From Acidithiobacillus sp. AMEEHan (GTDB taxonomy: Bacteria; Pseudomonadota; Gammaproteobacteria; Acidithiobacillales; Acidithiobacillaceae): 64,000 bases of DNA. The stretch covers positions 990,001-1,054,000 of the forward strand of contig NZ_CP118747.1 of NCBI RefSeq assembly GCF_030996345.1, written 5' to 3'. Both the position numbers and the translations under genes were made by a program. Each line of letters opens with the position of its first letter. Within the stretch, counting starts at the first letter, position 1. The notes under the pieces were generated by a model. That model searched no databases. It was not told the origin of the DNA and saw only the letters and a list, made by a program, of their open reading frames with translations. This document shows positions 1-11,885 of this stretch, piece after piece.

Positions 1-2
1 GC

Positions 3-680
3 GTATTACAACCGATCCTGGTACGTGCCGATGGTGGTGGCGGTTACGAACTGCTCGCCGGGGAGCGGCGTTGGCGCGCAGCGCAGTTGGCCGAACTGAG
101 GGAAATTCCCGCCCTGATCCGCGAGGCCTCCGAACAGCAGGCCCTGGTAATCGGTATCATCGAAAATATTCAGCGTCAGGATCTCGATCCCCTAGAGGAA
201 GCCGCCGCCTTGCAGCGTCTGCTCGATGAGTTCCGTCTGAGTCACGATGCCCTGGCCCAAGCGCTGGGGCGCTCGCGAGCGGCCATCACCAACCAACTGC
301 GCCTGCTGCGTCTCGATCCCTCTTTGGCACCACAACTACGCTCTGGCGCATTGACTGCGGGGCATGCGCGGACGCTATTGTCGCTGCCGCCCGCCGCACA
401 GCGGCAGGCGGCGGCGGAGATCATCGCCAAAGGGATGAGCGTTCGCCAAGCGGAATTCTTGGCCAAAAACGTGCAGGAGCGCGAGAAGCGAGCTCCAGAA
501 GACGTCGATCCTAACCTTGCCGCGTTGCTTGTCCAGCTGGAACAGACGTTCGGACTGCAAGTCCGCATCTCGCTGCGTCGCGAAGGGGGGGAGCTGCGCA
601 TTCGCTGGCGCAACGCCGCCGAGGCCGCCGCCCTGTGGCAACGTCTGGGCGTGACGGAAGATTCGGTGCCCCTCTCTTGA
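3..680 (+). CDS. parB: chromosome partitioning protein ParB, 5' truncated by window edge
   Basis: ParB/Spo0J binds parS sites near the origin and, with ParA, segregates the chromosome. The reading frame is open from base 3, so the N-terminus lies outside the window. The first visible residues contain GERRWRAAQ, the hallmark of the ParB nuclease-like/CTP-binding domain, followed by the ENIQR..L.P.EEA segment and a KorB-type helix-turn-helix around SHDALAQALGRSRAAITN. The C-terminal dimerisation part ends normally at a TGA. parB just upstream of the atp operon is a common gammaproteobacterial and acidithiobacillial order. The internal TTG at 87 is not the start, because conserved sequence continues upstream of it. 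Confidence 0.95.
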   Translation, partial: VLQPILVRADGGGGYELLAGERRWRAAQLAELREIPALIREASEQQALVIGIIENIQRQDLDPLEEAAALQRLLDEFRLSHDALAQALGRSRAAITNQLRLLRLDPSLAPQLRSGALTAGHARTLLSLPPAAQRQAAAEIIAKGMSVRQAEFLAKNVQEREKRAPEDVDPNLAALLVQLEQTFGLQVRISLRREGGELRIRWRNAAEAAALWQRLGVTEDSVPLS

Positions 681-705
681 CCTCGTCCGACGGCGTGTTT
701 AGACT
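677..705 (+). promoter_or_regulatory. candidate sigma-70 promoter of the atp operon
   Basis: TTGACC at 677-682 and TAGACT at 700-705 are separated by exactly 17 bp. They overlap the end of parB and sit about 25 bp ahead of atpI. The match is by eye only. Confidence 0.55.
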
Positions 706-729
706 CCCTGCCAATTTGCGGTGAGGCCG

Positions 730-1125
730 ATGCCAGAAAAATCAACGATGGCCTCCTGGGCATTTTCGGCCTATGTCGGTCGAGTTGCTGCGTGGGTTTT
801 GGTGTTGGCTTTGCTCGCCGCCGCCGTCTGTGCGTGGGGCTGGAACGCTCGAGAGGCCTGGGCCATTCTCTACGCCGCCTTTTTGAGCGTATTGAACATG
901 CTCATTTTGGGAAGTCGCCTGTTAGCGCTCCCCGCCTCACCGGCTGCCGCCAGCGCGCGGCTGGGTGCGGCGGTGCTGCAGCGCTGGGTGCTCACCATCT
1001 TGGGTTTGCTGTTGGCTTTGGCCTGGTTGCACCTGCCGATCATCGGCCTGGTCATCGGGCTTCTGCTCGCACATTTTGTATATTTAGGCTTCATGTTGCG
1101 CGAGCGCAGCAAGAAAAGGAGATGA
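730..1125 (+). CDS. atpI: ATP synthase accessory protein AtpI
   Basis: AtpI is a small membrane protein that assists c-ring assembly of the F1Fo ATP synthase; it is not part of the final enzyme. The 131-residue product has about four hydrophobic segments and ends in a basic tail (RERSKKRR). The ATG at 730 follows GTGAGG directly; an in-frame GTG at 721 is a possible alternative. It is the first gene of the canonical order I-B-E-F-H-A-G-D-C and its stop lies 3 bp before atpB. AtpI is poorly conserved, so identification leans on position and topology. Confidence 0.85.
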   Translation: MPEKSTMASWAFSAYVGRVAAWVLVLALLAAAVCAWGWNAREAWAILYAAFLSVLNMLILGSRLLALPASPAAASARLGAAVLQRWVLTILGLLLALAWLHLPIIGLVIGLLLAHFVYLGFMLRERSKKRR

Positions 1126-1878
<753 letters not shown>

Positions 1879-1923
1879 TTCCACTTTTCTGCTTTTATTT
1901 TGACATTCTGAGGAGTCTTTACC

Positions 1924-2178
1924 ATGGATGCACATACCATCATCGTTGCAGCGACTGCCATCGCCGTGGGTATCATCTTCGGTGCCGCTGGTCTCGGTTC
2001 GGCCATTGGCTGGGGTTTGATCACCTCCAAAACCATCGAAGGCATCACCCGTCAGCCGGAAATGCGTCCGCAGCTGCTGGTAAACACCTTCATCTTTGCG
2101 GGCTTGATGGAGTCCTTCCCCTTCATCATTCTGGCTTTTGGCTTCTGGTTCCTCTTCGCCAACCCCTTCGTCGGCTAA
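1924..2178 (+). CDS. atpE: F1Fo ATP synthase subunit c
   Basis: This proteolipid of the rotating c-ring is 84 residues long and forms a hairpin of two membrane helices. Helix 1 carries the glycine-rich packing motif (GIIFGAAGLGSAIG). The polar loop has RQPE. Helix 2 holds the proton-binding carboxylate in FAGLMESFPF (glutamate). No sodium-type ligand set is evident, which fits a proton-driven enzyme. An AGGAG sits about 9 bp before the ATG. The 45-bp gap to atpB is the usual place for the strong atpE ribosome site. Confidence 0.97.
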   Translation: MDAHTIIVAATAIAVGIIFGAAGLGSAIGWGLITSKTIEGITRQPEMRPQLLVNTFIFAGLMESFPFIILAFGFWFLFANPFVG

Positions 2179-2222
2179 TGCCCCTGGCCGGCTGAGCCGG
2201 CCTCCGTGCAAGAGAGGACATC

Positions 2223-2702
2223 ATGAATCCAGTAAGTATCAATGGGACGCTGATCATTCAGCTGATCACCTTCGTGATCCTGGTGATTTTGCTCTACAAG
2301 TATCTTTATGGTCCACTGCGTCGGGTAATGGACGACCGGTCGACGAAGATCGCTGATGGCTTGGCTGCCGCTGAACGGGGTCAGGAAGAGCTCGATCTGG
2401 CGCAGAAGCGCGCGGCGGAGATCCTTCGTGAAGCGAAGGAGAAGGCCAGTGAAATCATTGCCCTAGCTGAGCGACGCGCGATCGAGATGCGGGAGGAAGC
2501 GCAAGGCAAGGCACGGGAAGAGGCGGACCGCATTATCGCCGCGGCCCGGGCCGAGATCGAGGTGGAAGTGAATCGCGCGCGAGAGCAGCTACGCGGTGAA
2601 GTCGTGCGCCTGGTGGTGGACGGCTCGCAGCAAATCCTGCACCGCGAAATCAATGTTGATAATCATCGCGATATTGTCGATCGCATGGTCGCTCAGCTCT
2701 GA
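2223..2702 (+). CDS. atpF: F1Fo ATP synthase subunit b
   Basis: Subunit b is the peripheral stalk that holds F1 static against Fo. The 159-residue protein has one N-terminal membrane helix ([20 protein letters not shown]) followed by a long charged, alanine/glutamate/arginine-rich helix predicted to form the right-handed coiled coil that dimerises and reaches subunit delta. Length matches the usual 156 to 160 residues. It has a GAGAGGACATC ribosome site and sits 12 bp ahead of atpH. Confidence 0.96.
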   Translation: MNPVSINGTLIIQLITFVILVILLYKYLYGPLRRVMDDRSTKIADGLAAAERGQEELDLAQKRAAEILREAKEKASEIIALAERRAIEMREEAQGKAREEADRIIAAARAEIEVEVNRAREQLRGEVVRLVVDGSQQILHREINVDNHRDIVDRMVAQL

Positions 2703-2713
2703 CGGAGGCTTCG

Positions 2714-3253
2714 ATGTCGGATTTCAACACCTTGGCGCGTCCCTATGCCGAAGCTCTCTTCGAGATGGCATCGGCGGGTGCAGTTACAGGCGCCTGGGAT
2801 GACGCACTTCAGGCCCTCGCTTCTTGGGTGCAGGACGTCGATGCGCGCGATTTTCTCGCTGATCCAGAGCGCTCCGATGCCGACAAGGTCGCCTTGCTCG
2901 CCGGAATCCCGGTCGCTGTAGACGTCGAGGCCTGGACGCGTTTCGTGCAGCTGCTCATCGACAACGAGCGTTGGGCGCTCGCCAGCGAAATCGCCGAACT
3001 CTTCCGTGCTGCCCTGCGCCGCACCAAAGGCGAGCTGGATGTGCTCGTAACGAGTGCCTTCGCCCTGGATGATGGGCAGAAGTCGGCAGTCGTCGCGGCC
3101 CTGGAACGCCGTCATGGGGGAAGAAAGGTGATCCTGCGGGAAGCTGTCGATCCAGAGCTTCTCGGCGGTTTCATAGTCCGGGCAGGTGACGAATCCATCG
3201 ACGCATCCGTGCGTGGTCAGCTGCAGCAGCTGGCGCAAAGTCTTCGCAATTGA
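2714..3253 (+). CDS. atpH: F1Fo ATP synthase subunit delta
   Basis: Delta (OSCP in mitochondria) clamps the peripheral stalk to the top of the alpha3beta3 head. The 179-residue protein starts with the family pattern LARPYAEALFE, has a helical N-terminal domain, and ends with the conserved VDPELLGGFIVRAGDESIDASV region. Length and operon position between atpF and atpA are standard. A GACGGAGG ribosome site precedes the ATG. Confidence 0.96.
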   Translation: MSDFNTLARPYAEALFEMASAGAVTGAWDDALQALASWVQDVDARDFLADPERSDADKVALLAGIPVAVDVEAWTRFVQLLIDNERWALASEIAELFRAALRRTKGELDVLVTSAFALDDGQKSAVVAALERRHGGRKVILREAVDPELLGGFIVRAGDESIDASVRGQLQQLAQSLRN

Positions 3254-3267
3254 ATTGAGGAAATGGC

Positions 3268-4812
3268 ATGCAACAACTGAATCCTTCGGAAATCAGTGAC
3301 CTGATCCGTGCGCGGATAGCGGGTTTCGAAGGGCGGGTCGAGACCCGCTCGCAAGGAACGATCACCAGCCTGAGCGACGGTATTCTCCGTATTCACGGCC
3401 TGGAAGACGTAATGTACGGCGAAATGCTCGAGTTGCCTGGAAACAAATACGCCCTAGCACTGAATCTGGAGCGGGATAACGTTGGCGCTGTGGTGCTGGG
3501 CGAGTTCTCCGGTCTGGAAGAAGGAAATATCGTCAAGTGTACCGGTAAGGTCATGCAGGTGCCGATCGGCAAGAGCCTGCTAGGCCGGGTGGTCAATTCT
3601 TTGGGGCAGCCCCTGGATGGCAAAGGCCCGATCGAGGCGGAGGAATACGACGTTCTCGAAAAAATCGCGCCCGGGGTGATCGATCGGCAGAGTGTTGATG
3701 AACCCATGCAAACCGGCATCAAAGCGATCGACGCTATGGTCCCGATCGGGCGCGGGCAGCGCGAGCTGATCATTGGCGATCGCCAGACCGGCAAGACCGC
3801 GGTCGCCGTTGACGCCATTCTGAATCAGAAGGGTCAGAACGTGTATTGCGTCTACGTTGCGGTAGGCCAGAAGGCGTCGACCGTGGCGAGCGTGGTGCGC
3901 AAGCTCGAAGAATATGGCGCGATGGAGTACACCATTGTGGTCGCGGCCAACGCCTCGGATTCTGCGGCAATGCAGTATCTGGCGCCCTATGCCGGTTGTA
4001 CCATGGGCGAGTATTTCCGCGATCGGGGTATGGATGCCCTGATCATCTACGACGATCTCAGCAAACAGGCCTGGGCCTACCGCCAGATCTCTTTGCTGCT
4101 GCGTCGTCCTCCGGGTCGCGAAGCCTACCCTGGCGACGTTTTCTACCTGCATTCCCGACTGCTGGAACGCGCTGCGCGCGTCAACGCCGACTTCGTGGCG
4201 AAAAAAACCAACGGCGCGGTGCAAGGCAAGACCGGCTCCTTGACGGCATTGCCGATCATCGAGACCCAGGCTGGTGACGTGTCCGCGTTTGTGCCGACGA
4301 ACGTCATCTCCATTACCGATGGCCAGATCTATCTCGAATCCGATCTGTTCAATTCTGGCATTCGTCCGGCCATCAATGCAGGTCTGTCGGTTTCTCGTGT
4401 CGGTGGCGCGGCGCAGACCAAGGTCATCAAGAAGCTCGGCGGTGGTATTCGTCTGGATTTGGCGCAGTACCGCGAACTTGCGGCGTTTGCGCAGTTTGCG
4501 TCCGATCTCGATGAGATCACGCGCAAGCAGATCGAGCGCGGCAAGCGGGTCACGGAACTGTTGAAGCAGGATCAGTACGCACCCATGTCGGTTGCCGAGC
4601 AGTCCATCTCTCTCTTTGCTGCCAGCAGTGGCGCCCTGGACGACGTCGAGGTCGCCAAGGTTCGGCCCTTCGAGAAGGCCTTGATCGCCTACATGCACTC
4701 CAATCATCAGGCGACGGTCGATGCCTTGGAAGAAAAGAAGGCGCTCACTGACGAGATCAAGGCGGAATTGGATGCAGCGTTGAAGCAATTCAAGTCCACC
4801 GCGAGTTATTGA
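3268..4812 (+). CDS. atpA: F1Fo ATP synthase subunit alpha
   Basis: Alpha forms the non-catalytic nucleotide sites of F1. The 514-residue protein shows the beta-barrel N-terminal domain, the P-loop [11 protein letters not shown] near residue 170, and the alpha signature [14 protein letters not shown] near residue 370. Length is close to the E. coli protein (513). Start ATG follows GAGGAAATGGC. It is the fifth structural gene of the operon. Confidence 0.98.
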   Translation: MQQLNPSEISDLIRARIAGFEGRVETRSQGTITSLSDGILRIHGLEDVMYGEMLELPGNKYALALNLERDNVGAVVLGEFSGLEEGNIVKCTGKVMQVPIGKSLLGRVVNSLGQPLDGKGPIEAEEYDVLEKIAPGVIDRQSVDEPMQTGIKAIDAMVPIGRGQRELIIGDRQTGKTAVAVDAILNQKGQNVYCVYVAVGQKASTVASVVRKLEEYGAMEYTIVVAANASDSAAMQYLAPYAGCTMGEYFRDRGMDALIIYDDLSKQAWAYRQISLLLRRPPGREAYPGDVFYLHSRLLERAARVNADFVAKKTNGAVQGKTGSLTALPIIETQAGDVSAFVPTNVISITDGQIYLESDLFNSGIRPAINAGLSVSRVGGAAQTKVIKKLGGGIRLDLAQYRELAAFAQFASDLDEITRKQIERGKRVTELLKQDQYAPMSVAEQSISLFAASSGALDDVEVAKVRPFEKALIAYMHSNHQATVDALEEKKALTDEIKAELDAALKQFKSTASY

Positions 4813-4821
4813 GGAACGGCA

Positions 4822-7126
<2,305 letters not shown>

Positions 7127-7131
7127 GCGAT

Positions 7132-7557
7132 ATGGCCATGACCATCGATGTTCGCGTAGTCAGCGCGGAAGGCAGCATCTACGAAGGCACGGCAGATATG
7201 GTGATCGCACCAGGGCAGATGGGCGAGCTCGGCATCCTTCCGCGCCACGCCCCGCTGCTTACCGGGCTGCGTCCGGGGGAGCTGCGCATCAAACACGGTG
7301 CGGAGACCGAGTATCTCTTCGTGAATGGCGGGATCCTCGAAATCCAGCCTGACGTGATTACGGTTCTGGCTGATTCCGCAGAGCGTGCTGCCGATATCGA
7401 TGAGGCCAAGGCCAAAGCCGCCAAGGAGGCGGCGGAGGCACGCATCGCCAATCAGGCAGACGAGCTGGATTATGCGGCGGCGCAAGCGGAGCTGCTCGAG
7501 CAGATCGCTAGACTCCGCACCCTGCAACGCCTGCGCGAACAGGGTATCTTGCGCTAG
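7132..7557 (+). CDS. atpC: F1Fo ATP synthase subunit epsilon
   Basis: Epsilon joins gamma at the foot of the rotor and can inhibit ATP hydrolysis through its C-terminal helices. The 141-residue product has the N-terminal beta-sandwich ([36 protein letters not shown]) and an alanine-rich C-terminal helical pair. It starts 5 bp after atpD; a second in-frame ATG at 7138 is possible. It is the last gene of the operon and is followed by a terminator. Confidence 0.96.
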   Translation: MAMTIDVRVVSAEGSIYEGTADMVIAPGQMGELGILPRHAPLLTGLRPGELRIKHGAETEYLFVNGGILEIQPDVITVLADSAERAADIDEAKAKAAKEAAEARIANQADELDYAAAQAELLEQIARLRTLQRLREQGILR

Positions 7558-7588
7558 GATTCCGGCGGTCGTTTTTCGCGTTGCTTGT

Positions 7589-7628
7589 CAAAGGCCCCGA
7601 CGCATCCGCGTATTGGGGCCTTTGTTTT
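7589..7628 (+). terminator. rho-independent terminator of the atp operon
   Basis: CAAAGGCCCC (7589-7598) pairs with GGGGCCTTTG (7615-7624), a 10-bp perfect stem followed by TTTT. It sits between atpC and glmU, so glmU is probably transcribed from its own start or by read-through. Confidence 0.85.
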
Positions 7629-7638
7629 GGAGAATCGC

Positions 7639-9018
7639 ATGAGCATCGATATCGTTATCCTCGCTGCGGGAAAGGGAACGCGCATGCGCTCCTCATTGCC
7701 CAAGGTATTGCAGCCACTGGCGGGTAAGCCGTTATTGGCGCACGTGCTGGGTACGGCGCGCACGCTACCGGGTAACCCGCGCCTCCACGTCATCGTTGGT
7801 CATGGCGCCGAGACTGTGCGCCAGGCTTTTGCCCATGAGCGCGATATCCGGTGGTACCAGCAGGAGCGGCAACTGGGTACTGGAGACGCCGTACGACAGG
7901 CGCTGCCTGGATTACAGGACGCCGAGCGGGTGCTGGTTTTGTACGGTGACGTCCCCCTGTTGCGTGGCGAAACCCTGCGGAATTTCCTGCACAGCACCCC
8001 AGTCGATGCACTCGGCCTCTGCACCGGCGAACTAACGGATCCGCGGGGCTACGGTCGGATTCTGCGCAGCGCGCAAGAGGAGGTTCTGGAGATTCGCGAG
8101 GAGCGTGACTGCAATGCGGAGGAGCGGGCGTTGCGGGAGGTCAATCTGGGCATCATGCTCTTCCCTGCGGCCCGTTTGGCTGACTGGCTGGCGCGCCTAC
8201 AGCCCGGCAATGCGCAGGGAGAGTACTACCTTACCGACTTGGTGGGCTTTGCGTGCAGCGATGATGTGCCAGTGCACGGCTTTCGTCTGCCGCAGCCGGA
8301 GGAGGCTCTGGGCGTGAACGACCCCGCCCAGCTCGCCTTTGCTGAACGATTCTACCAGCGCCGACAGGTGGAGGCCCTGCAGCGGGAGGGACTACGCTGC
8401 GCCGATCCCGAGCGCTTCGATCTGCGCGGCACGCTCAGCTTTGGCGCCGATTGCTGGATCGAACCTAACGTCATCGTCGAGGGACAGGTGCGATTGGGTG
8501 ACCGAGTACGCATCGGTGCCGGCGTGATCCTGCGCGATGTGGAAATTGGCAATGATGTCGAGATCCTGCCCTACTCCATGATCGAAGAGGCAAAGATTGG
8601 TGCAGAAGCGCGCATTGGGCCCTTTGCCCGCATCCGCCCCGGCACGGAAATTGGCAATGCTGCCCATGTTGGCAATTTCGTCGAAACCAAAAAGGTTACT
8701 CTGGGTGCCGGCAGCAAGGCCAATCATTTGACCTATCTCGGCGATGCCGAAATTGGTAGCGGGGTAAACATTGGCGCTGGCGTCATCACCTGCAACTATG
8801 ACGGCGCCAACAAACACCGCACGGAAATCGGTGACGATGTCTTCGTGGGTTCCGACACCCAGTTGATTGCCCCGGTCAAAGTTGGCGCCGGTGCGACCAT
8901 TGGTGCCGGTAGTACCATCACCCGCGAGGTGCCGGCAGGTGGCCTCACTTTGAGCCGCAGCCCACAAAAATCGGTCCCCCACTGGCAACGGCCGAAAAAA
9001 TCCGTTACACCTGCCTGA
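7639..9018 (+). CDS. glmU: bifunctional GlmU: N-acetylglucosamine-1-phosphate uridyltransferase / glucosamine-1-phosphate acetyltransferase
   Basis: GlmU makes UDP-N-acetylglucosamine, the precursor of peptidoglycan and lipid A, acting after GlmS and GlmM. The 459-residue protein has the N-terminal nucleotidyltransferase signature LAAGKGTRMRSSLPKVL, the QLGTGDAV and YGDVPLL motifs, and a C-terminal left-handed beta-helix of hexapeptide repeats with NFVETKK and GAGVITCNYDGANKH of the acetyltransferase site. ATG 7639 follows GGAGAATCGC; the open frame extends back into the terminator but without a plausible start. glmS follows after 22 bp. Confidence 0.97.
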   Translation: MSIDIVILAAGKGTRMRSSLPKVLQPLAGKPLLAHVLGTARTLPGNPRLHVIVGHGAETVRQAFAHERDIRWYQQERQLGTGDAVRQALPGLQDAERVLVLYGDVPLLRGETLRNFLHSTPVDALGLCTGELTDPRGYGRILRSAQEEVLEIREERDCNAEERALREVNLGIMLFPAARLADWLARLQPGNAQGEYYLTDLVGFACSDDVPVHGFRLPQPEEALGVNDPAQLAFAERFYQRRQVEALQREGLRCADPERFDLRGTLSFGADCWIEPNVIVEGQVRLGDRVRIGAGVILRDVEIGNDVEILPYSMIEEAKIGAEARIGPFARIRPGTEIGNAAHVGNFVETKKVTLGAGSKANHLTYLGDAEIGSGVNIGAGVITCNYDGANKHRTEIGDDVFVGSDTQLIAPVKVGAGATIGAGSTITREVPAGGLTLSRSPQKSVPHWQRPKKSVTPA

Positions 9019-9040
9019 ATCGACATCCTAGGAGCCCAGT

Positions 9041-10876
9041 ATGTGTGGAATCGTCGGCGGTATTGCCGCAACGGACGTGGTCCCGGTCATTCTCGAGGGA
9101 TTGCGGCGCCTGGAGTATCGGGGATATGACTCGGCAGGCTTGGCCTTCCTCGACGGTAGCGGCGTCTTGCAGCGCCGTCGCAGCATTGGACGTGTCGCGG
9201 AGCTTGCCGCAGTGCATGCCAGCGAGGGCTTTGCCAGTGGCATCGGCATTGGGCACACCCGCTGGGCAACCCACGGCGGCATCGCCGAGCAGAACGCCCA
9301 CCCGCTTATCTCTTCGGAAGAGATTGCCGTTGTCCACAATGGCATCATCGAGAATTACCAGAATCTCCGCCAGCGCTTGCAGGCGCTGGGCTACGCCTTC
9401 AGCTCCGAAACCGATACCGAGGTCATCGCCCACTTGGTCCATTGGTACCGTGGGCAATTGCCCAACCTTCTGGCCGCGGTGCAGGCCGCGAGTCGGGAGC
9501 TGCAGGGCGCCTACGCCTTTGCCGTCCTCAGTCGGCGCGACCCCGATACCCTCATCTTGCACCGCCGGGGCTGCCCACTCTTGCTGGGAATTGCCGAGAA
9601 CGGCCATTACTTTGCTTCGGATGTGGCGGCGCTCCTGCCGGTAACGCGGCGGGTGCTGTACCTGGAGGACGGCGACTTTGCTGCGTTGTCACAGAATCAG
9701 TTGCAGTTGCGGGACGCGGAGGGCGTCGCGCTGCAACGAGAAGAGCACTGGAGCCAGCTCAGCTCGGCAGCCATTGACCTGGGTCCATACCGACACTTTA
9801 TGCAGAAAGAAATCCACGAGCAGCCCCGCGCGCTTGCCGATACCCTCGAAGGCGCCTTGGGTGACGAGTTCTCCATCGACCAGCTCTGGGGTGAGGGAGC
9901 GGCAGCACGTTTGCAGCAGATCGACCGGGTGCTGCTCCTCGCCTCGGGCACCAGCCATTATGCAAGCCTGGTAGGGCGGCAGTGGATCGAGTCGCTGGCC
10001 GGCATTCCTGCCCAGGCCGAACTCGGACACGAATACCGCTACCGCGAGAGCATCGCCGAGCCGCGGCAACTTGTCGTCACTCTTTCCCAATCCGGCGAGA
10101 CCCTGGATACCTATGAGGCCCTGCGCCATGCCCAGGCCCTGGGGCACAGCCACACCCTGTCGATTTGCAACGTTGCCGAAAGCGCCATTCCCCGGGCCTC
10201 GGCCCTGCGTTTCCTCACCCGTGCCGGGCCAGAAATTGGCGTTGCTTCCACCAAGGCCTTCACGACCCAGCTGGTGGCCTTGTATCTGCTCGCCCTGAGT
10301 CTTGGCGTCTTGCGTGGGCGTATCAATGCCACGGCGCTGCAGGAACATCGGGAAGCCTTGCGGCAGCTGCCCGGCAGTGTGCAACAGGCGCTGAATCTGG
10401 AGCCGCAAATCCAGCTATGGGCCAATCAGTTTGCCGACAAGGAGCACGCCCTGTTCCTGGGCCGTGGACTGCATTATCCCATCGCCCTCGAGGGGGCCCT
10501 CAAGCTCAAGGAGATTTCGTACATCCACGCCGAGGCCTACCCGGCGGGGGAGCTCAAGCATGGCCCCTTGGCTTTGGTGGATGCGCGCATGCCCGTGGTG
10601 GTCATTGCCCCCAATGACCGCCTTTTGGAAAAGCTTGCCGCCAACATGCAGGAAGTACATGCCCGTGGCGGTCAGCTTTACGTCTTTACCGATCTCGACA
10701 GCCACTATCAGGCAAGCGCTGGCGTACACGTCATCCGTCTGCCACGGCACGCCGGCCTACTCTCGCCGGTCCTCCATGCCATTCCGGTACAGCTTCTTGC
10801 CTATCATGCCGCCTTGGTCAAAGGTACCGACGTCGATCGTCCACGCAACCTGGCAAAGGCTGTGACTGTCGAGTGA
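9041..10876 (+). CDS. glmS: glutamine-fructose-6-phosphate aminotransferase (isomerising)
   Basis: GlmS makes glucosamine-6-phosphate from fructose-6-phosphate and glutamine, the first step to UDP-GlcNAc. The 611-residue protein starts MCGIVGG with the nucleophilic Cys2 of the N-terminal glutaminase domain, then two SIS domains with LASGTSHYA and SQSGETLDT, and the C-terminal [13 protein letters not shown]. The last codons form the conserved attTn7 recognition region read by TnsD-type proteins, and a Tn7-like element starts 24 bp past the stop. The gene itself is intact, as expected for Tn7-type insertion. AGGAG precedes the ATG. Confidence 0.98.
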   Translation: MCGIVGGIAATDVVPVILEGLRRLEYRGYDSAGLAFLDGSGVLQRRRSIGRVAELAAVHASEGFASGIGIGHTRWATHGGIAEQNAHPLISSEEIAVVHNGIIENYQNLRQRLQALGYAFSSETDTEVIAHLVHWYRGQLPNLLAAVQAASRELQGAYAFAVLSRRDPDTLILHRRGCPLLLGIAENGHYFASDVAALLPVTRRVLYLEDGDFAALSQNQLQLRDAEGVALQREEHWSQLSSAAIDLGPYRHFMQKEIHEQPRALADTLEGALGDEFSIDQLWGEGAAARLQQIDRVLLLASGTSHYASLVGRQWIESLAGIPAQAELGHEYRYRESIAEPRQLVVTLSQSGETLDTYEALRHAQALGHSHTLSICNVAESAIPRASALRFLTRAGPEIGVASTKAFTTQLVALYLLALSLGVLRGRINATALQEHREALRQLPGSVQQALNLEPQIQLWANQFADKEHALFLGRGLHYPIALEGALKLKEISYIHAEAYPAGELKHGPLALVDARMPVVVIAPNDRLLEKLAANMQEVHARGGQLYVFTDLDSHYQASAGVHVIRLPRHAGLLSPVLHAIPVQLLAYHAALVKGTDVDRPRNLAKAVTVE

Positions 10877-10877
10877 G

Positions 10878-10901
10878 AGGCGGGATTTCCCTCGCCCGCC
10901 T
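10878..10901 (+). terminator. probable glmS terminator hairpin at the transposon junction
   Basis: AGGCGGG (10878-10884) pairs with CCCGCCT (10895-10901). The last T is also the first base of the transposon end. The poly-T tract that would normally follow may have been displaced by the insertion, so terminator strength is uncertain. Confidence 0.5.
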
Positions 10902-10909
10902 GTTAACGT

Positions 10910-10986
10910 ACAATAAAGTATCATCCCAAACAATATAGTTTCATCCCCAACAATAAAGTCTCATTCTCGACAATAGAGTATCATCC
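10910..10986 (+). repeat. four TnsB-type binding repeats of the transposon right end
   Basis: The pattern ACAATANAGTNTCATYC starts at 10910, 10930, 10950 and 10970, a strict 20-bp period. Tn7 right ends carry four closely packed TnsB sites with a related ACAAAATAG core, so these are almost certainly the TnsB sites. They overlap the region where the tnsA promoter must lie, which would allow TnsB to repress its own operon. Confidence 0.85.
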
Positions 10987-11048
10987 TGATCTTGCGCTCC
11001 AGAGCTAGTGGAGTATGCTTGTTCAATAAGCGGCTAGGAGAGGATGCC

Positions 11049-11885
11049 TTGGCTCGCCAACGCTACGATATCGACGAAGACCGGATCGCGCGCTTCCAAA
11101 AGGAGGGGCGTGGGAAGGGGCGTGGCGCAGATTACCTCCCATGGCTTACCACGCGAGACGTACCATCCCAAGGGCGGTGCCACCGCATCAAGGGGAACAA
11201 GACTGGGCGCGTGCATCACCTCCTCTCGGATATTGAGCGTAATACTTTTTACTTGTTTGATTGGGCAGATATTGTCACGGATATCCGTGAACAATTTCCA
11301 TTAGATCGCAATATCACTCGTCGTATTGCAGGAGATCTTGGGATTCCCCACCCTCGCATTGCTCACAGCTCCGCTCCTTTAGTCATGACCACGGATTTCC
11401 TAGTGGATGTTTATGTTGGCGGACGGCTAATACAGCTGGCGCGAGCAGTCAAGCCGGCAGACGAATTGGAAAAGCCACGTGTGATTGAAAAACTGGAGAT
11501 GGAACGCCGTTACTGGGAGCTACAAGGTGTGGACTGGGGAATCATCACCGAGCGGGATATCCCTGAGGCGATGGTACGCAATATTGTCTGGGTTCATAGT
11601 TATGCCGAAATTGACCAGATCAAACAACCCTACGAAGGCTACTTTTCGGAGAAGGCGAGGCTAGTATTTCAAGAACTTCCGTCACATCCCGGGCCTACCC
11701 TCCGGCAGTTCTGCGCTGACATGGATCTCCGGTTTTCCATGTCTGCTGGTGATTGCCTACTTCTAGTCCGACACATGTTGGCTAAAAAGATGATCGTCTG
11801 TCCAATGGATCGGCCCATAGACGATTCCACGCCGTTGCATCAATTCCGATTGTCTCAGCGTGAGTCCATGAGGGCCAGCGGATGA
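11049..11885 (+). CDS. tnsA: Tn7-type transposase subunit TnsA (endonuclease)
   Basis: TnsA is the restriction-enzyme-like subunit that cleaves the 5' ends of the transposon, giving cut-and-paste movement with TnsB. I chose TTG 11049 because AGGAG lies 8 bp upstream and because this start aligns residue by residue with Tn7 TnsA: the catalytic glutamate falls at position 63 (HHLLSDIE), as in Tn7, with the aspartate at about 116 (MTTDFLVD) and the lysine at about 135 (ARAVKPADEL). The protein has 278 residues (Tn7: 273). The catalytic set is complete, so the subunit looks functional. Its stop overlaps the tnsB start. Confidence 0.95.
   Translation: MARQRYDIDEDRIARFQKEGRGKGRGADYLPWLTTRDVPSQGRCHRIKGNKTGRVHHLLSDIERNTFYLFDWADIVTDIREQFPLDRNITRRIAGDLGIPHPRIAHSSAPLVMTTDFLVDVYVGGRLIQLARAVKPADELEKPRVIEKLEMERRYWELQGVDWGIITERDIPEAMVRNIVWVHSYAEIDQIKQPYEGYFSEKARLVFQELPSHPGPTLRQFCADMDLRFSMSAGDCLLLVRHMLAKKMIVCPMDRPIDDSTPLHQFRLSQRESMRASG

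Noticed and set aside
87-680. Start of parB at the TTG at 87
   Set aside because: The frame is open to base 3 and encodes the conserved GERRWRAAQ motif upstream, so the true start is outside the window.
7585-7638. Longer glmU N-terminus from an in-frame upstream start
   Set aside because: It would begin inside the atp terminator and precede the conserved N-terminal motif; ATG 7639 has a proper ribosome site.
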